64,000 bases of DNA from Actinomycetota bacterium (GCA_020636905.1 JACJWX010000015.1:5606-69605), one strand, 5' to 3'. Positions 49,760-57,610 are shown, counted from the stretch's first letter. The notes: generated by a model not told the origin, from the letters alone. Translations and numbers: made by a program.

Positions 49760-49829
49760 CCGTCGACCTCGGCGTTCCCGAACCCCTCGCCGCGGTGTCC
49801 GCAGGTTCACCGAGAACCGACGCGTCGGC

Positions 49830-50336
49830 TCAGACGGACGTCACCGAACCGCCTCGGACAGGGATGCCCTCCGGCCCGTACTTCGCCAGCAACCGCTCGG
49901 TCCGGACGTTGGGGGTCTCGATCCCCGGTGCCGAACCGTCGAACTCGAGCAGCTCGCCGGTGAGCCTCATGGCGTGACCACGAGCGACCGATGCGGCGAC
50001 CTGCTTGGCGTAGTCCGCGCGAGGTCCGCTCCATCCCGCGTCGACGGTGTCCATGAAGAGCGCCACCCAGCGCTGGAAGTGGGCGGGTTCGAGCGGATGC
50101 TGCATGTGGATGAGGGCGTGCTTCCGCATGGGTGCCCCCTGGAACCCCGGTAGCCCCAGCAACACCCCGCTCCAGAAGGCGGTGAGCTTGGGCAGGTGGG
50201 CCGACCAGTCGACCTTGGCGACGCCGTCGAAGATCGGCCCCAGGAGGTCGTCCTTCCGGATCCGTGCGTAGAACCGTCGTACGAGCTGGGCGATCTCGAA
50301 CGGGTCGGTGAGGTCTGGTTTGGGCTTGTCGTTCAT
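49830..50336 (-). CDS. group III truncated haemoglobin
   Basis: A 168-residue 2-over-2 globin. The group III pattern is visible: IAQLVRRFYARIRKDDLLGPIF, VDWSAHLPKLTAFW, MRKHALIHMQHPLE and HFQRWVALFMDTVD. The proximal His is expected in the HMQHPLE region. The C-terminal extension after residue 135 is longer than usual. The family binds O2, CO or cyanide, with roles suggested in peroxide or NO handling. ATG 50336 has no clear ribosome site. Confidence 0.87.
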   Translation of the reverse strand: MNDKPKPDLTDPFEIAQLVRRFYARIRKDDLLGPIFDGVAKVDWSAHLPKLTAFWSGVLLGLPGFQGAPMRKHALIHMQHPLEPAHFQRWVALFMDTVDAGWSGPRADYAKQVAASVARGHAMRLTGELLEFDGSAPGIETPNVRTERLLAKYGPEGIPVRGGSVTSV

Positions 50337-50750
50337 AACGGTCTCGATCCAGAAGGTGCTTGTCGCCCGCGGGCGCGCCGGTGAATCGGAGGCTGCGCGC
50401 CGATCTCAGCGCCCGCGCGTGGGACGCCCCATCGGGGATGCCTCAGTGTGACAAGCGCGGACCGAAGCTTGCCGCAGCTCGGGTCGTCAGAGGCCGTTTG
50501 CCCCTCCCAGGTGGGTCACACGGAACATCGCGTCGCGAGACGAGTGCACCGCGTTCGGGCACCCGGTGCGCCGCGGACCATTGACAGCGAGGCGATCCGA
50601 GACGTATGAGGTCGAATACGCCGTCGGACGGGGACGGAAAGCACACGCCGAGCCTCCGGGCCGCGCGAGACAGGGGTCGTGGACGAAGTGGCCGTTGGGT
50701 TTACGTCACGGGGCTCGACCCCGGCAGCGCGGGTCTCCAACCGTCTCGGC
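50337..50750. other. intergenic stretch without recognisable gene
   Basis: About 410 bp between the divergent haemoglobin gene and a secreted-protein gene. I see no conserved protein, tRNA or strong hairpin. The start of the next gene is uncertain and could lie at GTG 50679. Confidence 0.5.
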
Positions 50751-51278
50751 ATGTCGCCGGGAACGACGCTGGTCGATTGGGTTCCCACAGCGCGACGCCT
50801 CAGGGTCGTGTCCCTTGCCGCGGTCATCGCCGCACTACTTCCGGCGGCGGTCGTTCCGGCGAGGGCGGACGCGGTCATCAAGGTCTTCTCACCCGAACGG
50901 GCGCTGCTTGCCAAGTACTCCAGCGTGAGGTGTTCGGTTGCCACGATCAAGGGCGAGCGCCGGTTCACGGCGGCGGGAACGCTGGGCAACAAGCGGCTCC
51001 GCGTCCTGATCGCCCCGGGCGACTTTCGGGGCTTCCGCACGCACGTCGTCCGCTACGGGGCGAACGGACTCGCCAACGTCCATTGGGGCATGGGCGGCCA
51101 CGTATGGACGAACCTCAACAAGCCGCCGACCGGTCCCGGACCGGAACTCACGGTGGCGGGGTCGGTGCAGTTCCCGCGCGGCCGCCGCATCCTCAGAGTC
51201 GGCATCGCGATCATGTACGACCACGACTTCGGCGATGACTGGGTGTCGGTGGTGGGCCAGGCCCCCTGCCGCTACTGA
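50751..51278 (+). CDS. hypothetical secreted protein
   Basis: About 175 residues. A hydrophobic segment (VVSLAAVIAALLPAAVVPARA) ends at a signal-peptidase-like ARA site. The mature part has Cys in SSVRCSVATI and at the C-terminal QAPCRY, suggesting one disulfide. Strands such as RVLIAPGDFRGF and RILRVGIAIMYD imply a beta-rich fold. ATG 50751 is a guess; the true start may be closer to the signal peptide. No family is recognised. Confidence 0.5.
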   Translation: MSPGTTLVDWVPTARRLRVVSLAAVIAALLPAAVVPARADAVIKVFSPERALLAKYSSVRCSVATIKGERRFTAAGTLGNKRLRVLIAPGDFRGFRTHVVRYGANGLANVHWGMGGHVWTNLNKPPTGPGPELTVAGSVQFPRGRRILRVGIAIMYDHDFGDDWVSVVGQAPCRY

Positions 51279-51316
51279 CCCGCCTCGATCCAGGGCTCCG
51301 GGTCCCGCCTGCGAGC

Positions 51317-51440
51317 TCAGTCCAGAAAGGCGTCGATCGCCTCGGGGATCCGCGCGTCCTGACGGAGCCCCGGGTGCCCGCCGGAGTCGAGTGCCAGCAG
51401 TGTGGCCCCGGGAATCTCGCCGACCGGGCGGGTCGACGAT
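51317..51440 (-). pseudogene. C-terminal remnant of an alpha/beta-hydrolase gene
   Basis: On the minus strand a frame ending at the stop 51317-51319 reads VGEIPGATLLALDSGG, then HPG and IPEAIDAFLD. This is the usual end of alpha/beta-hydrolases: IPGA strand, catalytic-His region and terminal EAI..FL helix. Upstream the similarity stops within about 15 codons. No Ser-nucleophile region exists before the adjacent tRNA-Ser. It looks like a decayed or truncated gene end. Confidence 0.5.
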
Positions 51441-51527
51441 CGTGCCGACGTCGCGGCGGTCAACCTGGAAGTTCGGGGGATGCGGTCCGGCCGGGACCAC
51501 GATCGCGATCGGCCCCGGCCTCGAGAG

Positions 51528-51617
51528 CGGAGAGGGAGGGATTCGAACCCTCGATCGGGGTTGACCCCCGATAACCGCTTAGCAGGCGGCTGCCTTCAGC
51601 CACTCGGCCACCTCTCC
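51528..51617 (-). tRNA. tRNA-Ser (anticodon GCT)
   Basis: A 90-nt type II tRNA with a long variable arm. The acceptor is GGAGAGG/CCTCTCC with discriminator G. The anticodon loop CTGCTAA gives GCT, reading AGC and AGU. The T-loop is TTCGAAT. CCA is not encoded. Confidence 0.96.
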
Positions 51618-51628
51618 CGATAGGGCGG

Positions 51629-51635
51629 TATCGTA
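51629..51635. promoter_or_regulatory. overlapping divergent -10 boxes of two tRNA-Ser genes
   Basis: TATCGT (plus, 51629-51634) and TACGAT (minus, 51630-51635) overlap in one 7-bp sequence. They lie between the divergent tRNA-Ser genes, 11 nt from one and 44 nt from the other. Confidence 0.4.
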
Positions 51636-51678
51636 GCGGCCGCGTCGCGGATTGCACGTCCGGTCCGGGACGCCCCCC

Positions 51679-51765
51679 GGAGGGGTGGCCGAGTGGTCGA
51701 AGGCAACGGTCTTGAAAACCGTCTCAGGCGCAAGTCTGACGTGGGTTCGAATCCCACCCCCTCCG
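51679..51765 (+). tRNA. tRNA-Ser (anticodon TGA)
   Basis: An 87-nt type II tRNA with a long variable arm. The acceptor is GGAGGGG/CCCCTCC with discriminator G. The anticodon loop CTTGAAA gives TGA, reading UCA and UCG. The T-loop is TTCGAAT. CCA is not encoded. Confidence 0.97.
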
Positions 51766-51880
51766 TTCGTCTGGCAGCTCCTCGGCCTCGCCTGACGGAG
51801 AAGAACCAGTCGCAAGGCGTCGCGCCGGATGCCGTGCCGCGAGCGGCGATCGTCGGGTCGGATCTCCTCCCTCCGGGTCG

Positions 51881-52333
51881 CTATCGCGTTGCGGCGATCG
51901 CGACACCTCCAGGCCGGCCTGGAGGGGTTGCGAGCCCCAGCTGGAACAACGCCGCGAGTCGGTCGGGAACGCCCCAGTGTTCTGTAACCATTCCACCTTC
52001 AACCCTCATCGCGTCGAAGATTTGGATGCTCATCCCCCGCCCTGACGGTCCGTGACCCATGAACGGACCAAGGTGGGTTCCGCTGCCGATCATGCGCATC
52101 CAGACGATGTCGCCCGCCACCGCCAGATCCTCGATGTGGATTCGAAAGTCTGGAAAGGCCCGTCGTAGCGATGCGATGACCGCCTTGACTCCCTCGGGGC
52201 CCGCGGGGTGATCCGGACCGAAGTCCTGATGCTCCACCAGATGCGGGGCGCAGAGCGCGTCCACCACGGAGAAGTCACCCCGGGAGAAGCCTTCCTCGAT
52301 CAACCGCCGTGCCACTGCCTCATGATCCGCCAT
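51881..52333 (-). CDS. SnoaL-like ester cyclase family protein
   Basis: A 150-residue alpha+beta-barrel protein of the SnoaL/NTF2-like superfamily. Family features are LIEEGFSRGDFSVVDALCAPHLVEH, IASLRRAFPDFRIHIEDL and the C-terminal VTEHWGVPD. Polyketide cyclases of this family close rings, but most bacterial members have no known substrate. ATG 52333 follows AAAGGGG. It is divergent from a TetR regulator, with palindromes between, so it is a likely target of that regulator. Confidence 0.8.
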   Translation of the reverse strand: MADHEAVARRLIEEGFSRGDFSVVDALCAPHLVEHQDFGPDHPAGPEGVKAVIASLRRAFPDFRIHIEDLAVAGDIVWMRMIGSGTHLGPFMGHGPSGRGMSIQIFDAMRVEGGMVTEHWGVPDRLAALFQLGLATPPGRPGGVAIAATR

Positions 52334-52350
52334 CACCGCCCCTTTTTCAG

Positions 52351-52384
52351 TACAGAGAGACTGTATTCAATACGGCGCTATCAT
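52351..52384. promoter_or_regulatory. operator-like palindromes and -10 box between SnoaL-like and TetR genes
   Basis: TACAG-N5-CTGTA (52351-52365) overlaps GTATT-C-AATAC (52363-52373). TATCAT (52379-52384) lies 7 nt before GTG 52392 of the TetR gene. The arrangement fits an autoregulated divergent promoter. Confidence 0.55.
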
Positions 52385-52391
52385 GCTGCCC

Positions 52392-53042
52392 GTGTCGGAG
52401 GATGTCAAGCGGCGTCGATACCGGTCCCGGCGCCGCGCCGAGCAGGCCGAGCAGACGCACGAACGGGTGCTCGCCGCCGCGTCGGACCTGTTTGTCGAGC
52501 GGGGATACGACGGGGCCAGCATCGCGGCCATCGCTGAGCGGGCGGGCGTCTCGTCGGAAACGATCTACGCCCGTTTCTCCAACAAGCGCTCCCTGCTGGG
52601 ACAGCTCGTCCAAAACGCGGTCCGCGGTGCCGACCCGCGCCCCGTCACCGAGCAGGACAGCGCACGCGCACTGATCTCCGAGCCAGACCAGCGACTGCAG
52701 CTCCGCGCGTTCGCCGAGGACGTGACCCAGCGGCTGGAGCGAGCTGCGCCGCTCGCGGCGATCGTCTCGTCCGCTGCTCGGGCGGAGCCGGAGCTCGCCG
52801 AGCTCCGGGACGCCATCTCCACGCGGCGGCGGGAGAATCTCGGCGCGCTGATTTCCGGCGTCAGCGCGAACGGGGCGCTGAGGATCCCGCGTGAGGCGGC
52901 GCTCGACACGGTATGGGCCCTCACCAGCCCGGAACTCCATCAGTTGATGCGGGTCGGCCGCGGCTGGTCCCCGGAGCGCTACCGCGACTGGCTGTCCGAC
53001 GCACTCGTTGCGCTCCTCGTGCTGCCGGAGGGCCATTCGTGA
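52392..53042 (+). CDS. TetR/AcrR family transcriptional regulator
   Basis: A 216-residue TetR repressor. The N-terminal DNA-binding domain is clear: RVLAAASDLFVERGYDGASI, AAIAERAGVSSETIYARF and NKRSLLGQLV (about residues 25-75). The C-terminal ligand domain is divergent, as normal. GTG 52392 is chosen because TATCAT lies 7 nt upstream, implying leaderless expression; ATG 52383 would overlap that box. It probably controls itself and the divergent SnoaL-like gene. Confidence 0.9.
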   Translation: MSEDVKRRRYRSRRRAEQAEQTHERVLAAASDLFVERGYDGASIAAIAERAGVSSETIYARFSNKRSLLGQLVQNAVRGADPRPVTEQDSARALISEPDQRLQLRAFAEDVTQRLERAAPLAAIVSSAARAEPELAELRDAISTRRRENLGALISGVSANGALRIPREAALDTVWALTSPELHQLMRVGRGWSPERYRDWLSDALVALLVLPEGHS

Positions 53043-53360
53043 GCCGTGGCGGAGACCGCGGGCGCCGAGCAGCGTTGCGACGCCACTCCATCGCGCCAAC
53101 GGCGCAGCGAGTCACATCCGGATTCCAGAACCTGCTGCATTCCTGACCTTGCGCACCGGCCCGGGTCGACGGTCCGGGAACCGAGATCGCCGTCAGGGTC
53201 GAGGTGACCATCTGGTGGCCGCACGGGTCTCTCCAACCACGCCGGCGAGCGACCGATATTTCCCTTCCCGCGCACGAGGTGCCGAACCACCGCGACAAAA
53301 CGGCCTCCGCAGACTCGTGGGATCGCCGCGTGAACGGGTGGTGATCGCTAGTCTCGTGAA
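53043..53360. other. intergenic stretch without recognisable gene
   Basis: About 320 bp between the TetR gene and a lipoprotein gene. Frames on both strands are Arg/Pro/Ser-rich and look like GC shadows. Only the TAGTCT box at the right end is a recognisable signal. Confidence 0.5.
53349..53354 (+). promoter_or_regulatory. -10 box of a leaderless promoter (TAGTCT)
   Basis: TAGTCT is followed by 6 nt and then ATG 53361. Confidence 0.55.
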
Positions 53361-54134
53361 ATGAAGCGGCTGCTCGTGGCATTGACCGTGGTTGCCCTTG
53401 CCGGATGTGGTGGCGCGTCGGACTCGCCGCCCGAGGCGCGGGTCGTCACCGTGACGACGACCGTCCCGACCGGCGAGGCACCGCCCGCGGTTGCCCCCTC
53501 GCCGCCGAAGACGACGCCACCCCCGACCACGACGACGCAACCCCCGTCGACCACCCCCACGGTGCCCGGACCCGTCGAGATCAGCATGCTTCCGTATCTG
53601 AGATCGCTGCCCGGGTCGACCTCGGCCGGCCCGAACTCGACCGCGAGGGCGGCAACCATCACGGCGGACGGCCGGTACCTCATCGTGCGTGCGGCGATCA
53701 ACGGCGGCCTCGCGGAAGACGCCAACGCCCGGGTCGTCAGCGGAGCGTCCACCGCGGATGTGCCCGATCTCACTCCGGGGAACTACCTCATCAAGTACGC
53801 AATCGACATGGAGTACTCGGCAACCGAGCCAGGCGGGCCGATCGACGACATCGACGTGCTCGCCACCGCCGACTTCAACGCGGCGGACACCTCGGAATCC
53901 ATGGGCGGATTCCGGCCTGAGCGCGGTGCCGGGAAGCAAAGCGACGCACACTCGTTCTCCGGGTCCACCGCGCCCTTCGCCGTCGGCGGTGAATCGGAAC
54001 CGACCTCGGCAATCGTTTCGGGATCCTGCCGCATCAGCACCGGCGGCATTTCCACCGGTACGAACTGCGCGATCGACATCCGGATCCACACGCTCACGCT
54101 GGTTGGGCCGCTCCCCGACGACGAGGGCGGCTGA
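53361..54134 (+). CDS. hypothetical lipoprotein with Pro/Thr linker
   Basis: A 257-residue lipoprotein. A short signal peptide ends in the lipobox LAGC (Cys16). Residues 25-70 are a Pro/Thr-rich stalk that probably spans the cell envelope. The globular part (about 75-250) contains strands such as YLIVRAAINGG and YLIKYAIDMEYS and a Cys pair (GSCRIS, TNCAIDI). No family is recognised. The gene appears leaderless. Confidence 0.65.
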   Translation: MKRLLVALTVVALAGCGGASDSPPEARVVTVTTTVPTGEAPPAVAPSPPKTTPPPTTTTQPPSTTPTVPGPVEISMLPYLRSLPGSTSAGPNSTARAATITADGRYLIVRAAINGGLAEDANARVVSGASTADVPDLTPGNYLIKYAIDMEYSATEPGGPIDDIDVLATADFNAADTSESMGGFRPERGAGKQSDAHSFSGSTAPFAVGGESEPTSAIVSGSCRISTGGISTGTNCAIDIRIHTLTLVGPLPDDEGG

Positions 54135-54297
54135 CCCGGCCTCGTCCGGGCGAAGCGGCTGTCCGGTGTCGCGAACCGCGTTCCCGTCGCAGGGCTCGAC
54201 CTGCGGCCGACACCCCCATATCCTCGACCGAACCGCTCGTGCCGGACGGTTGACGGGGATCGCGGGCAGGTGAAAACGCGACGGAGGAGCGCCGGCC

Positions 54298-55287
54298 ATG
54301 GCAGATCACCCGAGGTCGATGAGGGCGATCGTGCTCGATGCTCCCGGCCCGCCCGAAGCCTTGCGCGTCGCCGAGATTCCAATCCCCACGGCTCGCCCGG
54401 GCGAGGTCCTGATCAAGGTCGAGGCGTTCGGACTCAACCGATCCGAGCTCCACACGCGGCTCGGCCTGGCCGACGGGGTCACCTTTCCTCGCGTGCTCGG
54501 GATCGAGGCCACCGGCATCGTCGCCGCCTGCCCGGGTGGTGAGTATGCGATCGGGCAGCAGGTGGCGGCATTGATGGGCGGCATGGGCCGCACGTTCGAC
54601 GGCGGCTATGCGGAGTTCACCTGTGCCCCGGTCCGGCAGGTGGTGCCGTTCATCAGCAGCCTCGAATGGGCGACCCTGGGCGCCGTGCCCGAAATGCTTC
54701 AGACCGCGCACGGCTCGCTCACGATCGGACTCGACGCACAGCCCGGCCAGTCGATCCTCATCCGTGGCGGCACCTCGTCGGTCGGTATGGCCACCGCCGT
54801 GCTCGCGAAGCGGCTGGGCATGACCGTGCTGTCCACGACCCGCAACCCCGGACGCGTCGAAATCCTCCAGACCCTCGGGGTCGACCACGTCCTGGTCGAC
54901 GATGGCGAGGTCGCCCTCCAGGTCCGCAGCGTCGTTCCCGACGGCGTCGACGCGGCCCTCGAACTCGTCGGGACCCCGACGCTCCCCGACACGCTGCGAG
55001 CGACACGGGTTCACGGCGTCGTGTGCTTCACGGGGATGCTGTCCAACCAATGGACCGTTCGCGACTTCTACCCCATCGATTACCTGCCTCGGGGTGTTCG
55101 GCTCACCGCCTACGGAGGGGACGCCACCGACCTTCCCGCTGAGGTGCTCCAGGACTTCCTGGACGCCGTGGCCGCAGGCGAGGCCCATGTGCCGATCCAC
55201 CGCGTCTACCGCCTCGAGGACGTTGCGGAGGCGCACGCCGACATGGAAGCGGGCCGCGCCGCCGGCAAGCTCGTCGTCCTGCACTGA
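54298..55287 (+). CDS. quinone oxidoreductase-like medium-chain dehydrogenase
   Basis: A 329-residue zinc-independent MDR protein. It has a GroES-like domain (FGLNRSELHTRLG, VLGIEATGIV) and a Rossmann domain with ILIRGGTSSVGMATAVLAK (about residues 154-172), typical of NADPH:quinone reductases and enoyl reductases. Zinc ligands of alcohol dehydrogenases are absent. The physiological substrate is unknown. ATG 54298 follows GGAGG with a slightly long spacing. Confidence 0.87.
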   Translation: MADHPRSMRAIVLDAPGPPEALRVAEIPIPTARPGEVLIKVEAFGLNRSELHTRLGLADGVTFPRVLGIEATGIVAACPGGEYAIGQQVAALMGGMGRTFDGGYAEFTCAPVRQVVPFISSLEWATLGAVPEMLQTAHGSLTIGLDAQPGQSILIRGGTSSVGMATAVLAKRLGMTVLSTTRNPGRVEILQTLGVDHVLVDDGEVALQVRSVVPDGVDAALELVGTPTLPDTLRATRVHGVVCFTGMLSNQWTVRDFYPIDYLPRGVRLTAYGGDATDLPAEVLQDFLDAVAAGEAHVPIHRVYRLEDVAEAHADMEAGRAAGKLVVLH

Positions 55288-55398
55288 ACTCCGCCGGCCG
55301 AAGCACGGGTACGCTGCACGCCGGATCGGACCGCGATTCCGATTCCCGGGTGCCCCTGCCGCCATCACTCCATCCGGAAAACGACTGCCGGAGCAGCC

Positions 55399-55749
55399 AT
55401 GGGTCAACTCATCGTCAAAGCCGTAATCTCAGGGCTCGTGATCGCCATCGCCAGTGAAGTCGCCCAGCGCTCCACCGTGTTCGCCGCGATCATCGTCTCC
55501 TTACCGCTGACGTCGATCCTGGCACTTGCCTGGCTCTACGCGGACACGGGCAGCGCGACCGACGTTCGAGACCTCTCGTGGTCGATCCTCTGGGTCGTCG
55601 TGCCGTCCCTGGTGTTCTTCGTCGCGCTGCCCATCCTCATTGACGCAGGGGTGAGCGTGCCGATGGCGCTCGTGCTGTCGTGCGCCGTCACCGCCCTCGC
55701 CTACGCGGGGTACCTCGCCGCCGCGCGGAGCCTCGGCTTCGATCTTTGA
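55399..55749 (+). CDS. DUF3147 family membrane protein
   Basis: A 116-residue protein with about four hydrophobic helices and very few charged residues. Its start (LIVKAVISGLVIAIASEVAQR) and the stretch IIVSLPLTSILALAWLY fit the DUF3147 family. The function is unknown. ATG 55399 follows GGAG. It stands alone between the oxidoreductase gene and the convergent MarR gene. Confidence 0.75.
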   Translation: MGQLIVKAVISGLVIAIASEVAQRSTVFAAIIVSLPLTSILALAWLYADTGSATDVRDLSWSILWVVVPSLVFFVALPILIDAGVSVPMALVLSCAVTALAYAGYLAAARSLGFDL

Positions 55750-55855
55750 ACCACATGTGCGAGGTGGTCGACGGCGAGACTGACGGGTCCCGCTGCGGAA
55801 CAGCCCACCCGCACGCGCACCGGAACACGATCGAAGCGCCCTACCCTGCATCGTC

Positions 55856-56434
55856 TCAGCCATTGACGGGATCCTCATGCTCGCGACAGAGCAGCTCGGC
55901 CTCGGGCGGAGAGAGCGGTTCGCCGGTGAGGCCGCACCGGGTGCCGCTCGCGTCGACAGTGAAATGGCTGCAGCTCCCGCAGATCCCGAAACTCCGCCCC
56001 CCGGAGTGCCGCTGCACGCCGCGGAGGACCTGGACGAGCAGCCTGTTGAGCGTCTCCGCATCGGATCCGAGCGCGGCAATGGCATTCTCAAAGACCCGAG
56101 GCGGGAGCTCGCGTGCGAGCAGCGCCCTGCCGGCGTCGCTCAACGAGAGCCGTGAGACACGGCCGTCGTCCGGATCCCGGCGCTCATGGACCAGGTCCCT
56201 TTCCCGCAGCACACGAATCGATGTCGACGCCGCGCCACGGGTGATGCCGAGGTAGTCGGCGACGCTGGCGGGTGTGTCGCTGTAGCGGTTCGCACGTCCG
56301 AGGAACCACAGGGCCTGCAGGTGCACGGGGTGCAGGCCCACCTCGGCTCCGCCCTCGCGCTCCTGCGCCCGAAGGAGATTCGAGAGCCGTTCGAGGGTTT
56401 CGAAGGCCCGGGGGGTGAGGGAGTCATCGATCAT
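55856..56434 (-). CDS. MarR-family regulator with C-terminal Cys-rich tail
   Basis: A 192-residue regulator. The winged helix-turn-helix (about 35-105) includes SVADYLGITRGAASTSIRVL and the wing ERRDPDDGRVSRLSLSDAG. An extra C-terminal segment carries ICGSCSHF, RCGLTGEPL and LLCREHE, with Cys at 152, 155, 167 and 183 plus a His. This suggests a metal or redox switch. It is divergent from a CxxC thioredoxin-like gene, and a symmetrical promoter region lies between. The ATG follows TAGTTT by 9 nt. Confidence 0.87.
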   Translation of the reverse strand: MIDDSLTPRAFETLERLSNLLRAQEREGGAEVGLHPVHLQALWFLGRANRYSDTPASVADYLGITRGAASTSIRVLRERDLVHERRDPDDGRVSRLSLSDAGRALLARELPPRVFENAIAALGSDAETLNRLLVQVLRGVQRHSGGRSFGICGSCSHFTVDASGTRCGLTGEPLSPPEAELLCREHEDPVNG

Positions 56435-56440
56435 TCTGGG

Positions 56441-56483
56441 TCGAAACTATCTTGACACCCCGCTGACTGCCAACTAGTTTCGA
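56441..56483. promoter_or_regulatory. symmetrical divergent promoter/operator of the marR and thioredoxin-like genes
   Basis: TCGAAACTA (56441-56449) and TAGTTTCGA (56475-56483) are a perfect 9-bp inverted repeat. On the plus strand TTGACA (56452-56457), 17 nt and TAGTTT form a near-consensus promoter. On the minus strand TTGGCA, 18 nt and TAGTTT form the other. Confidence 0.7.
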
Positions 56484-56508
56484 CTCCAAATCACCTCTGG
56501 AGGTCGCC

Positions 56509-56742
56509 ATGCCTGAAGCCACGTACTTCCATGCCGGATGCCCGGTGTGTGTCAGCGCTGAGGAGTCACTCGTGAACGCCCTGGGCGCGAGCGTGGACAT
56601 CACGCGCGTTCATCTGGGAGAACAGCCCGCCCAGATCGGTACCGCCCGCGCCGCCGGCGTGCGCTCGGTACCGGCCCTCGTGATGAACGAGCAGGTGTTC
56701 CACATCAACCACGGCGCGTCGATCGACGACCTGGGGGCGTAG
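56509..56742 (+). CDS. small thioredoxin/glutaredoxin-like protein
   Basis: A 77-residue thioredoxin-fold protein. The active site CPVC lies in FHAGCPVCVSAEESLVNALG near residue 11. The cis-Pro is in VRSVPALVMN near residue 57. It is shorter than classical thioredoxins and has no signal peptide. It is transcribed divergently from the Cys-tailed MarR gene, so it may respond to redox or thiol stress. ATG 56509 follows GGAGG. Confidence 0.82.
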   Translation: MPEATYFHAGCPVCVSAEESLVNALGASVDITRVHLGEQPAQIGTARAAGVRSVPALVMNEQVFHINHGASIDDLGA

Positions 56743-56773
56743 CCCACCGGCCATTCGACGCTCCGGAGCCAGT

Positions 56774-56804
56774 GCTCACCGGCCGGGTCGCCCGGCTGGT
56801 GAGC
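56774..56804. terminator. hairpin after the thioredoxin-like gene
   Basis: GCTCACC (56774-56780) and GGTGAGC (56798-56804) enclose a GCCGGG/CCCGGC inner stem. It lies between convergent genes. Confidence 0.6.
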
Positions 56805-56890
56805 ATCGGACGGACCACCCGAGCGGACCGCCCGCATCACGCTCGCCGTCACCGGCTGACCCCTCGTTCCGGGTGCACGTTCAACGTCGC

Positions 56891-57610
56891 TCAGCGATCC
56901 AGGCTCGTGTGCCAATCGTCCAGGCGCTCGGCGAGGTCGATCAGGTCGCCCGCCACGACGTCGACACTCGGGTCAGCCCTCAGGTCCTCCGACTGCCCTG
57001 GCCCCCACTCGTATGGCCGAGCGATGAAGGCCGTTTTCAGGCCGCACGCGGCCGCCGCACGGAGGTCGCTGTTGTGGGCGGCGACCATCATCGCCTCGGC
57101 CGGACCGACACCAAGCGCGGCAACGCTCCGCAGATAGACCTCCGGACGGGGTTTGTAGGCCCGCGCCGTCTCAGCCCCGAGCACGGCGTCGAATGGGAGG
57201 GCGCCGTGGCGCATCAGGCTCATGACGAGCGCCCTGTGGCCATTCGAGCACGCGGCACGTACATGGCGGGCTCCGAGGCGTCGCAACCCCTCCACCGTGT
57301 CGGGCCACGGGTCGAGGGCATGCCACGCCAGCGTGAGTTCCACACGTTCCTGTTCGCCCAGGTCGAGACGCTGTGCGTCCAGCAATTCGTCGAGCGACTC
57401 CCGGTGAAGCACGTCGAGCTCCACCCAGTCGCGGGCCCCTGATCGAACGGTTTCCAGTTGTGGTTGATAGCGCCGACGCCACCCGTCGGCGAATGCGAGC
57501 CAATCGATCGAGGTGATGCCACACCGCCGCGCGACGTTCTCACCAGCGCGTGCGATTCCGCCGCGCCAATCCACGCAGGTACCGAAGACGTCGAAGAGCA
57601 GCACGCGCAC
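56891..57610 (-). CDS. HAD-superfamily hydrolase (haloacid dehalogenase type II-like)
   Basis: About 239 residues. Motif I is LLFDVFGTCVDWRGG (nucleophilic Asp). Motif II is in AACSNGHRALV, motif III Lys in RAYKPRPEVYLR, and motif IV in MMVAAHNSDLRAAAACGLKTAFI. The LFDVFGTxVDW start and the AHNxDLxAA block are typical of type II haloacid dehalogenases, which release halide from 2-haloacids. Dehalogenase activity itself is unproven. GTG 57610 is a provisional start; GTG 57634 and 57604 are possible. Confidence 0.8.
   Translation of the reverse strand: MRVLLFDVFGTCVDWRGGIARAGENVARRCGITSIDWLAFADGWRRRYQPQLETVRSGARDWVELDVLHRESLDELLDAQRLDLGEQERVELTLAWHALDPWPDTVEGLRRLGARHVRAACSNGHRALVMSLMRHGALPFDAVLGAETARAYKPRPEVYLRSVAALGVGPAEAMMVAAHNSDLRAAAACGLKTAFIARPYEWGPGQSEDLRADPSVDVVAGDLIDLAERLDDWHTSLDR

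Noticed and set aside
50566..50928. Short plus-strand frames before the secreted protein at 50751
   Set aside because: Arg/Pro-rich, no ribosome site, no family features.
48574..51765. Prophage or integrative element bounded by the tRNA genes
   Set aside because: No integrase, att-like duplication or phage gene lies between or beside them.
52921..53382. Minus-strand frame of about 150 codons in the gap after the TetR gene
   Set aside because: It overlaps the end of the real TetR gene and reads as low-complexity Arg/Ser/Pro.
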